DNA from: CALAEC01 sp050692915
GTDB taxonomy: Bacteria; Actinomycetota; UBA4738; CALAEC01
NCBI GenBank assembly: GCA_050692915.1
Contig: JBOGVU010000080.1
Span: 1 to 11,516 of the forward strand
Direction: 5' to 3'
Length of the DNA stretch: 11,516 nucleotides
Shown piece by piece: positions 6,948-11,516 of this stretch. Every line of letters starts with the position of its first letter. The stretch's first letter is position 1. The notes below the pieces were generated by a model, which saw only the letters and a program-made list of their open reading frames with translations, did not search any database and was not told where the DNA came from. The position numbers were made by a program, and so were the translations under genes.

Positions 6948-7693
6948 TCATCCTCAAGTCGCCCGAGGAGCTCGAGAAAATGCGCCGGGCCGGACGTATC
7001 GTGGCATCCACCCGACGGCGGGTTCTGGCAGCGGTTCGGCCCGGGATCACCACGGGAGAGCTGGACGCGATCGCCGAGGAGCACATCCGATCGAACGATG
7101 CGGTGCCGTCGTTCAAGGGTTACCGGGGATTCCCCCGGTCGATATGCGCGTCGGTGAACGAGGAGCTTGTCCACGGGATCCCCGGCGACCGGGCCCTCCT
7201 CCCCGGCGATCTCCTGTCGCTCGACTTCGGGGCGATCTGGGAGGGTTACCACGGCGATTCGGCCGTCTCGGTGTTCGTCGGCGAGCCCGCCTCCGACGAG
7301 GCCGAGAAGCTGGTCCGGGTCACCGAGGAGGCCCTTGAGGCTGGGATCTCCCAGGTGCGCGAGGGGGGTAGGCTGTCGGACATCGGAAACGCCGTCCAGC
7401 AGGTGGTGGAGGGGGCGGGGTTCGGCGTGGTCCGGGAGTACGTTGGCCACGGGATCGGGCAGAGCCTCCACGAGGACCCACCGATCCCGAACTACGGGCC
7501 GCCGGGCCGAGGCCCCGAGCTCCGCCCGGGGATGGCGCTGGCCATCGAGCCGATGGTGACCCTGGGCGGATGGGAGACCCGGGTGCTCGACGACGACTGG
7601 ACGGTGGTCACGGAGGACGGCAGCCTCTGCGCCCACTTCGAGCACACCGTGGCCATCACCGACCACGGAGCCGAGATCCTGACCTCGGATTGA
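6944..7693 (+). CDS. map: Methionine aminopeptidase type I
   Basis: This encodes 249 residues of the metal-dependent peptidase that removes initiator Met from nascent proteins. The pita-bread metal ligands are all present: Asp94, Asp105, His169, Glu202 and Glu233. His78 lies in the HGIPG motif. The length and lack of an N-terminal extension indicate the short type Ia form. The GTG start gives MIILKSPEELEKMRRAG, matching the family N-terminus, and overlaps the adk stop by four bases. No strong Shine-Dalgarno precedes it, so translation probably depends on coupling to adk. It is followed by a 139-nt gap rather than by infA, the usual neighbour. Confidence 0.98.
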   Translation: MIILKSPEELEKMRRAGRIVASTRRRVLAAVRPGITTGELDAIAEEHIRSNDAVPSFKGYRGFPRSICASVNEELVHGIPGDRALLPGDLLSLDFGAIWEGYHGDSAVSVFVGEPASDEAEKLVRVTEEALEAGISQVREGGRLSDIGNAVQQVVEGAGFGVVREYVGHGIGQSLHEDPPIPNYGPPGRGPELRPGMALAIEPMVTLGGWETRVLDDDWTVVTEDGSLCAHFEHTVAITDHGAEILTSD

Positions 7694-7737
7694 GCTCGAC
7701 CGAGATGTCCGGCTCAGGGGGGTTCGCGAGGCGAGAC

Positions 7738-7768
7738 CTGGACGGGTTCAGGGGGAGTGGCCTATACT
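7738..7768 (+). promoter_or_regulatory. Putative housekeeping-sigma promoter for the rpmJ-rpsM-rpsK-rpoA cluster
   Basis: In the 139-nt gap after map, TATACT at 7763-7768 is a good -10 element in an otherwise GC-rich stretch. CTGGAC at 7738-7743 is a fair -35 candidate with a 19-nt spacer, longer than ideal. Transcription would start near 7774-7776, leaving a leader of about 58 nt before rpmJ. This is inferred from sequence pattern only. Confidence 0.55.
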
Positions 7769-7773
7769 GGTGC

Positions 7774-7793
7774 CGGCCCCCGGGAGGGGGCCG
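7774..7793 (+). promoter_or_regulatory. GNRA-capped hairpin at the predicted 5' end of the rpmJ leader
   Basis: CGGCCCCC (7774-7781) and GGGGGCCG (7786-7793) form a perfect 8-bp stem closed by GGGA, a GNRA-type tetraloop. It begins about six bases after the predicted -10 element, so it would lie at the very 5' end of the transcript. No T-run follows, so it does not look like an intrinsic terminator for map. A role in mRNA stability or leader control is inference. Confidence 0.5.
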
Positions 7794-7832
7794 AGTGTTG
7801 CGTGTCCGGGAATCCCTCGAGGAGCGTGTGCG

Positions 7833-7946
7833 TTGAAGGTACGGCCGTCGGTCAGGCGGATGTGCGAGAAATGCAAGGTCATCCGGAGGAGAGGGCGGGT
7901 CATGGTGATCTGCTCGAACCCGAGGCACAAGCAGCGGCAGGGATAG
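7833..7946 (+). CDS. rpmJ: 50S ribosomal protein L36, zinc-binding form
   Basis: This encodes 37 residues, beginning MKVRPSVRRMCEKCKVIRRR and ending NPRHKQRQG. L36 is a tiny zinc-finger protein that stabilises 23S rRNA junctions in the large subunit. The ligands Cys11, Cys14, Cys27 and His32 are all present, so this is the zinc (C+) form. The start is TTG at 7833, eight bases after GAGGAG (7819-7824). No ATG or GTG in frame gives the conserved MKVRPSV start. The TAG at 7944-7946 overlaps the rpsM ribosome binding site. In related genomes infA normally precedes this gene; here it does not. Confidence 0.95.
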   Translation: MKVRPSVRRMCEKCKVIRRRGRVMVICSNPRHKQRQG

Positions 7947-7953
7947 GAGGAGC

Positions 7954-8331
7954 ATGGCTCGGATCGCCGGCGTGGACCTTCCCCGCGACAAGCGGGTGGA
8001 GGTCGCGCTGACCTACATCTACGGCGTCGGCCCGAGCGCCGCCCGGGCCACGGTGGCCGGGGCCAAGGTCAGCCCGGACACGAAGGTGAGGGACCTGTCG
8101 GAGGACGAGGTGGTCCGCGTCCGCGAGTGGATCGACCAGAACCTCAAGGTCGAGGGGGACCTTCGCCGCGACGTGGCTCAGGACATCAAGCGCAAGATCG
8201 AGATCGGCGCGTACCAGGGCCTGCGGCACCGCCGGAGCCTCCCGGTCCACGGTCAGCGGACCCACACGAACGCCAGGACCCGCAAGGGCCCCAAGAAGAC
8301 CGTCGGCGTGAGGCGAAAGGCGGCGAAGTAG
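7954..8331 (+). CDS. rpsM: 30S ribosomal protein S13
   Basis: This encodes 125 residues. S13 lies at the top of the small-subunit head and contacts L5 and the P-site tRNA through its basic C-terminal tail. The N-terminus MARIAGVDLPRDKRVEVALTYIYGVG and the C-terminal block GLRHRRSLPVHGQRTHTNARTRKGPKKTV are diagnostic. The ATG at 7954 is preceded by a strong AGGAGG at 7945-7950. The stop shares one base with the rpsK start (TAGTG). Confidence 0.98.
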   Translation: MARIAGVDLPRDKRVEVALTYIYGVGPSAARATVAGAKVSPDTKVRDLSEDEVVRVREWIDQNLKVEGDLRRDVAQDIKRKIEIGAYQGLRHRRSLPVHGQRTHTNARTRKGPKKTVGVRRKAAK

Positions 8332-8720
8332 TGGCGAAACCGAAGAAGAAGACCCGTAAGAAGGAAAAGAAGAACATCGTTCACGGGGCCGCCCACATCA
8401 AGTCGACCTTCAACAACACGATCGTCACGATCACCGATCTCGACGGGAACACGATCTCGTGGGCCTCGGCCGGCAACGTGGGCTTCAAGGGATCCCGCAA
8501 GTCCACGCCGTTCGCGGCGCAGCTCGCCGCCGAGGCCGCGGCTCGGCGGGCCCAGGAGCACGGCGTCAAGAAGGTCGAGGTGTTCGTGAAGGGTCCCGGG
8601 TCGGGACGGGAGACGGCCATCCGGTCGCTGGCTGCGACCGGGCTGGAGATCCTGGGGATCCAGGACGTCACCCCCGTGCCCCACAACGGGTGCCGGCCCC
8701 GGAAGCGCCGGCGGGTCTAG
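8331..8720 (+). CDS. rpsK: 30S ribosomal protein S11
   Basis: This encodes 129 residues. S11 forms part of the platform near the mRNA exit and the E site. After a lysine-rich N-terminus (KPKKKTRKKEKKN) come IVHGAAHIKSTFNNTIVTITD (about 16-36), ISWASAGNVGFKGSRKSTPFAAQ and KGPGSGRETAIRSL. The ending PHNGCRPRKRRRV includes the Asn119-Gly120 pair, which in E. coli S11 is an isoaspartate site. The start is GTG at 8331, overlapping the rpsM stop. In many bacteria rpsD follows; here two hairpins and then rpoA follow. Confidence 0.98.
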   Translation: MAKPKKKTRKKEKKNIVHGAAHIKSTFNNTIVTITDLDGNTISWASAGNVGFKGSRKSTPFAAQLAAEAAARRAQEHGVKKVEVFVKGPGSGRETAIRSLAATGLEILGIQDVTPVPHNGCRPRKRRRV

Positions 8721-8726
8721 GAAGCA

Positions 8727-8745
8727 GGCCGGCCTCTGGCCGGCC
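8727..8745 (+). promoter_or_regulatory. Inverted repeat / hairpin between rpsK and rpoA
   Basis: GGCCGGCC at 8727-8734 is repeated at 8738-8745 with a TCT spacer, giving a possible 8-bp, all-G/C stem with a three-base loop, six bases after the rpsK stop. The following CGATTGG is not a T-run, so it is not a classical intrinsic terminator. It may pause RNA polymerase, protect RNA ends or control rpoA expression; this is inference. Confidence 0.45.
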
Positions 8746-8750
8746 CGATT

Positions 8751-8779
8751 GGCGGGGTAGGACTGGATGATCCCCCGCC
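8751..8779 (+). promoter_or_regulatory. Second hairpin immediately upstream of the rpoA ribosome binding site
   Basis: GGCGGGG (8751-8757) is complementary to CCCCGCC (8773-8779), with a 15-base loop. The 3' arm ends three bases before the rpoA Shine-Dalgarno (GGAGG, 8783-8787 region), so folding could influence ribosome access. It sits five bases after the first hairpin. Confidence 0.4.
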
Positions 8780-8795
8780 GAAGGAGGAATGCAGG

Positions 8796-9728
8796 GTGCT
8801 GATCGTCGCGAGACCACGGATCCAGGAGGAGAGCGTCAGCCCGACGCGGGCGAAGTTCATCATCGAACCGCTCGAGCCCGGATTCGGATACACGCTTGGC
8901 AACTCTCTCCGGAGGACGCTGCTGTCGTCGATCCCCGGCGCGGCCGTGTCTTCGGTCAAGATCGAGGGCGTGCTGCACGAGTTCTCCACGATCTCGGCTG
9001 TCACCGAGGACGTCACGGACATCGTGCTGAATGTCAAGGAGATGGTGATCCGGTCGGAGCTCGAGGAGCCGGCCACGCTCTACCTCAAGGCCAAGGGGCC
9101 CGGGGACGTAAAAGCCGGCGACATCTCCCCGCCGGCGGGCGTGGAGATCCTCAACCCCGATCTCCACATCGCCACGCTGGGGAAGACCGCCTCGTTCGAG
9201 ATGGAGCTCACGGTGGGGCGGGGCGTGGGCTACCGCACGGCGGAACAGAACAAGAATCCCCGGGACCCCATCGGGGTGATCCCGGTTGACTCGATCTTCT
9301 CGCCGGTGCGGCGGGTCTCTTACGCTGTGGAGGCCACCCGGGTCGAGCAGATGACCGACCGGGACCGGCTGATCCTGGACGTCCTGACGGACGGCTCCGT
9401 CTCGCCTCGCGAGGCCGTGGCCTCGGCAGGGACCACGCTCGTCGAGCTGGCCAGCCTGTTCGGTGAGCTTTCGGAGAGCCCCGGCCTCTCCCTGGGCCCG
9501 GCCGAGGGCGAGGGGGAGCTGGCCGGCGACCTGGCCCTCCCGATCGAGGAGCTGAGCCTGTCGGTGCGTTCCTACAACTGCCTGAAGCGCGAGGCCATCC
9601 ACACGGTCGGCGAGCTGATCCAAAAGACGGAGCAGGAGCTGACGGACATCCGCAACTTCGGCCAGAAGTCCATCGACGAGGTCAAGTCGAAGCTCGACGA
9701 GCTCGGCCTGTCGCTCCGGGAGGCCTAG
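8796..9728 (+). CDS. rpoA: DNA-directed RNA polymerase subunit alpha
   Basis: This encodes 310 residues. Alpha dimerises to nucleate RNA polymerase assembly, and its C-terminal domain contacts UP-element DNA and activators. The N-terminal domain spans about 1-225, with FIIEPLEPGFGYTLGNSLRR (21-40) and TLLSSIPGAAV. A Glu/Gly-rich linker follows (about 226-245). The C-terminal domain covers about 246-310, including RSYNCLKREAIHTVGEL (258-274) and IRNFGQKSIDEVKSKL. Arg258 corresponds by position in the motif to the DNA-contacting Arg265 of E. coli. The GTG start at 8796 follows AAGGAGG at 8781-8787 and gives MLIVARPRI, the actinobacterial type of start. An ATG at 8789 is out of frame. Confidence 0.98.
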   Translation: MLIVARPRIQEESVSPTRAKFIIEPLEPGFGYTLGNSLRRTLLSSIPGAAVSSVKIEGVLHEFSTISAVTEDVTDIVLNVKEMVIRSELEEPATLYLKAKGPGDVKAGDISPPAGVEILNPDLHIATLGKTASFEMELTVGRGVGYRTAEQNKNPRDPIGVIPVDSIFSPVRRVSYAVEATRVEQMTDRDRLILDVLTDGSVSPREAVASAGTTLVELASLFGELSESPGLSLGPAEGEGELAGDLALPIEELSLSVRSYNCLKREAIHTVGELIQKTEQELTDIRNFGQKSIDEVKSKLDELGLSLREA

Positions 9729-10096
9729 TGCCGAGGCCGCGCAAGGGTCCCCGGCTCGGCTCCGGCCCCTCGCACGAGCGGCTGTTGCTCGGCGGCCTGG
9801 CCGCGGCGCTGTTCGAGCACGACAAGGTTCGGACCACCGAGGCCAAGGCCAAGGCGCTCCGGCCCCTGGCGGAGCGGCTGATCACGTTCGCCAAGCGAGG
9901 CGACGTGCACGCCCGGCGACAGGTGCTGAAGGTGGTGCCCGACCGCGACGTGGTGCACCGGCTCTTCGCCGAGATCGGGCCCCGCATGGCCGAGCGGCAG
10001 GGCGGCTACACCCGCATCCTGAAGCTCGGGCCTCGCAAGGGCGACGGCGCCCCCATGGCGGTCATCGAGCTGGTCGACCGTCAGGCCGAGGAGTAG
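9728..10096 (+). CDS. rplQ: 50S ribosomal protein L17
   Basis: This encodes 122 residues. L17 sits near the exit tunnel on the outer face of the large subunit. Family blocks are PRPRKGPRLGSGPSHERLLL (2-21), ALFEHDKVRTTEAKAKALRPLAERLITFAK, and the ending GGYTRILKLGPRKGDGAPMAVIELV. The protein stops there, without the long acidic or alanine-rich tail found in mycobacterial and streptomycete L17. The GTG at 9728 shares a base with the rpoA stop (TAGTG) and follows GGGAGG at 9718-9723. Confidence 0.97.
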   Translation: MPRPRKGPRLGSGPSHERLLLGGLAAALFEHDKVRTTEAKAKALRPLAERLITFAKRGDVHARRQVLKVVPDRDVVHRLFAEIGPRMAERQGGYTRILKLGPRKGDGAPMAVIELVDRQAEE

Positions 10097-10112
10097 TCGG
10101 CCCGGCGGTGCC

Positions 10113-10889
10113 GTGGCCGTCCTGAAGCTCGTGATGGCTTACGACGGCACCGGCTTCCACGGGTTCGCCCGCCAGCCGGGGCAGCGGACGGTCGAGGGAG
10201 CCCTCCTGGACGCCCTGGAGCGGATCCTGGGGCAGCGCCCGAGGCTCTCGGTGGCCGGGCGGACCGACGCCGGCGTGCACGCCGAGGGCCAGGTCGTCTC
10301 CTTCGAGGCCGACGGCGACGCCGACCCGGGTCGGCTCCAGCGGGCCCTCAACGGGATGCTCGGGCCGGAGGTCGCCGTCCGGCGGGTCGGCCGGGCCCCG
10401 GCGGGGTTCGATGCCCGGCACAGCGCCATGGCCAGGTCCTACCGGTACAGGGTCCGGGTCGGCGAGGTCCCGGACCCGTTCACGGCCCGCACCGAGTGGC
10501 ATCGTCCGGGCGAGTACGGGCTGGGGCCGATGCGGCGTGCCGCCGGCCTCCTGGTGGGCGAGCACGACTTCGCCTCGTTCTGCCGGCCCGGAGGGGGGTC
10601 GACGGTCCGCCGCCTGGAGCGGCTATCGGTGCGGCGGGCCGGCGAGGCCCTCGAGATCCGGGCTCGGGCGGGGAGCTTCCTGCACCAGATGGTACGCAGC
10701 CTGGTTGGGACCCTCCTGGCTGTGGGGGAGCGGCGTCTTGAGGCCCGGTCGATGCCCGACGTCCTGGCCGCCGGGGATCGCTCCGCGGCGGGCCCGGTGG
10801 CCCCGCCGCACGGCCTGACCCTGGTTTCTGTACACTATGGTGCCCACCCACGAGCGCGCCGAGTGTCGCGCGCGTCTGGAGAGCGATGA
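10113..10889 (+). CDS. truA: tRNA pseudouridine(38-40) synthase TruA
   Basis: This encodes 258 residues. TruA isomerises uridines 38-40 in the anticodon stem of many tRNAs. The N-terminus LKLVMAYDGTGFHGFARQPG and the catalytic motif GRTDAGVHAEGQV, with nucleophile Asp52, are clear. DFASFCRPGG, FLHQMVRSLVGTLLAVG and PPHGLTLVSVHY are family blocks of the second half. After that usual C-terminus the frame continues for 16 more residues, rich in Arg, and ends by overlapping the rplM ATG (ATGA). The GTG start at 10113 gives the expected N-terminus, though its ribosome binding site is weak. Confidence 0.96.
   Translation: MAVLKLVMAYDGTGFHGFARQPGQRTVEGALLDALERILGQRPRLSVAGRTDAGVHAEGQVVSFEADGDADPGRLQRALNGMLGPEVAVRRVGRAPAGFDARHSAMARSYRYRVRVGEVPDPFTARTEWHRPGEYGLGPMRRAAGLLVGEHDFASFCRPGGGSTVRRLERLSVRRAGEALEIRARAGSFLHQMVRSLVGTLLAVGERRLEARSMPDVLAAGDRSAAGPVAPPHGLTLVSVHYGAHPRARRVSRASGER
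10815..10841 (+). promoter_or_regulatory. Possible promoter for rplM-rpsI inside the 3' end of truA
   Basis: A short A/T-rich patch (GGTTTCTGTACACTATGG) stands out within GC-rich coding sequence about 50 bases before rplM. TACACT at 10831-10836 fits a TAnnnT -10 element. CTGACC at 10815-10820 resembles a -35 but is too close to it (10 nt), and using TATGGT at 10836-10841 as the -10 gives only 15 nt. The call is tentative. Confidence 0.35.
10854..10873 (+). promoter_or_regulatory. Small inverted repeat upstream of the rplM ribosome binding site
   Basis: GCGCGC (10854-10859) can pair with GCGCGC (10868-10873) around an eight-base loop, just before GGAGAG (10878-10883) and the rplM start. Alternating GC is common in such DNA, so this may be chance. 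Confidence 0.25.
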
Positions 10890-11341
10890 AGACGTACATG
10901 CCGAAGCCGAAGGACGTCCAGCGAGGCTGGTACGTCGTCGATGCCGATGGGGCCGTCCTGGGGCGGCTGGCCTCGGCGGTGGCCCACGTCCTTCGGGGCA
11001 AGCACAAGCCCTCCTACGCTCCCCACCTCGACGTTGGGGACCACGTGGTCGTGGTCAACGCGGCCAAGGTCCGTCTGACCGGGGAGAAAGAGGGCAAGAA
11101 GATCTACTATCGCCACTCGCAGTACCCCGGCGGGCTCAGGGAGATCCCCTACGGGCAGATGGCCGAGCGTCAGCCCGATCGGGTGGTGGAGCAGGCGATC
11201 CGGGGGATGCTGCCGAAGACGCGGCTGGGCAGGCAGATGCTTCGGAAGCTGTCGGTGTACGCGGGCCCCGACCACCCGCACGGCGCGCAGCGGCCGACGG
11301 CGCTCCGCATCGGCGAGGTCCCGGGCACCGAGGAGAGCTGA
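10886..11341 (+). CDS. rplM: 50S ribosomal protein L13
   Basis: This encodes 151 residues, the normal length. L13 is an early-assembly protein of the large subunit. Diagnostic blocks are GWYVVDADGAVLGRLASAVAHVLRGKHKPSYAPH (about 14-47), VVNAAKVRLTGEKEGKKIYYRHSQYPGG, and the ending IRGMLPKTRLGRQMLRKLSVYAGPDHPH. The ATG at 10886 overlaps the truA stop and follows GGAGAG at 10878-10883. It pairs with rpsI downstream, as in nearly all bacteria. Confidence 0.98.
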   Translation: MKTYMPKPKDVQRGWYVVDADGAVLGRLASAVAHVLRGKHKPSYAPHLDVGDHVVVVNAAKVRLTGEKEGKKIYYRHSQYPGGLREIPYGQMAERQPDRVVEQAIRGMLPKTRLGRQMLRKLSVYAGPDHPHGAQRPTALRIGEVPGTEES

Positions 11342-11351
11342 GGAGTCGAGT

Positions 11352-11516
11352 ATGGCGGACACGGAGACGAGGATGGCGGCGACCGGTCGGCGGAAGGAGG
11401 CGGTGGTCCGCGTGCGGGTGTCCCCTGGGTCCGGCCGGTTCGACCTCAACGGCCGGACGCTCGAGGAGTACTTCCCTTCCCGCACCCAGCGGGTCCTGGC
11501 CACCGCGCCCCTGCGG
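11352..11516 (+). CDS. rpsI: 30S ribosomal protein S9 (3' partial)
   Basis: Fifty-five codons are visible before the window ends. S9 reaches the P-site tRNA with its C-terminal tail, which lies outside the window. The block ATGRRKEAVVRVRVSPGSGRF (residues 9-29) followed by LNGRTLEEYFPS is the S9 N-terminal signature. The ATG at 11352 follows GAGGAG at 11340-11345, ten bases after the rplM stop. A second in-frame ATG at 11373 (residue 8) is possible, but the first has the better ribosome binding site. The frame is too short to have been listed by simple ORF length cut-offs. Confidence 0.95.
   Translation, partial: MADTETRMAATGRRKEAVVRVRVSPGSGRFDLNGRTLEEYFPSRTQRVLATAPLR

Noticed and set aside
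7757..8011. 84-codon + strand frame spanning the map-rpmJ gap, considered as a possible infA replacement
   Set aside because: Its translation has no IF-1 features and overlaps rpmJ and the start of rpsM in another frame; rpmJ itself is unmistakable.
8727..8750. Intrinsic terminator after rpsK
   Set aside because: The stem is strong, but it is followed by CGATTGGCGG rather than a T-run, and rpoA follows closely with its own ribosome binding site. It is kept only as a hairpin.
8789..9289. ATG at 8789 as the rpoA start
   Set aside because: It is out of frame with RpoA; the GTG at 8796 gives the conserved N-terminus and correct spacing from the ribosome binding site.
1..11516. Mobile elements, CRISPR arrays, tRNA or rRNA genes, defence or toxin systems
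   Set aside because: Nothing of the kind was seen by eye: no repeat-spacer pattern, no transposase-like frame, and no interval without a gene longer than 139 nt. The window is core housekeeping DNA.

Overview
The window is a GC-rich bacterial chromosome segment holding the distal S10/spc ribosomal-protein cluster followed by the alpha cluster and the start of the rplM-rpsI cluster. All 25 genes lie on the + strand. Frequent GTG and TTG starts, the RpoA N-terminus (MLIVARPRI, then the GFGYTLGNSLRRTLLSSIPGAAV region), zinc-type S14, and the order rplO-secY-adk-map ... rplQ-truA-rplM-rpsI all point to Actinomycetota. The short, unextended L17 and some gene-order differences suggest a lineage outside the well-studied mycobacteria and streptomycetes. 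That placement is an inference; no database was searched.

Layout. Positions 1-134 carry the acidic C-terminal tail of S3 (rpsC). Then come rplP, rpmC, rpsQ, rplN, rplX, rplE, rpsN, rpsH, rplF, rplR, rpsE, rpmD and rplO (134-4993), mostly joined by 1-4 nt stop/start overlaps. secY, adk and map follow (5024-7693): the protein-export channel, adenylate kinase and the aminopeptidase that trims initiator methionine. A 139-nt gap (7694-7832) holds a likely promoter and a GNRA-capped hairpin. It opens the alpha cluster: rpmJ (only 37 codons), rpsM, rpsK, rpoA, rplQ and truA (7833-10889). rplM and the first 55 codons of rpsI close the window.

Function. The genes supply both ribosomal subunits, the RNA polymerase alpha subunit, a tRNA pseudouridine synthase, and the export and N-terminal maturation machinery.

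I see no mobile element, CRISPR, tRNA, rRNA or defence system, and no evidence of a new multi-gene system. The points worth a second look are mostly regulatory or comparative: infA is absent between map and rpmJ; rpsD is absent between rpsK and rpoA, where two consecutive hairpins sit instead; the rpmJ leader would begin with a hairpin; and the TruA reading frame runs through what looks like the rplM promoter and leader.
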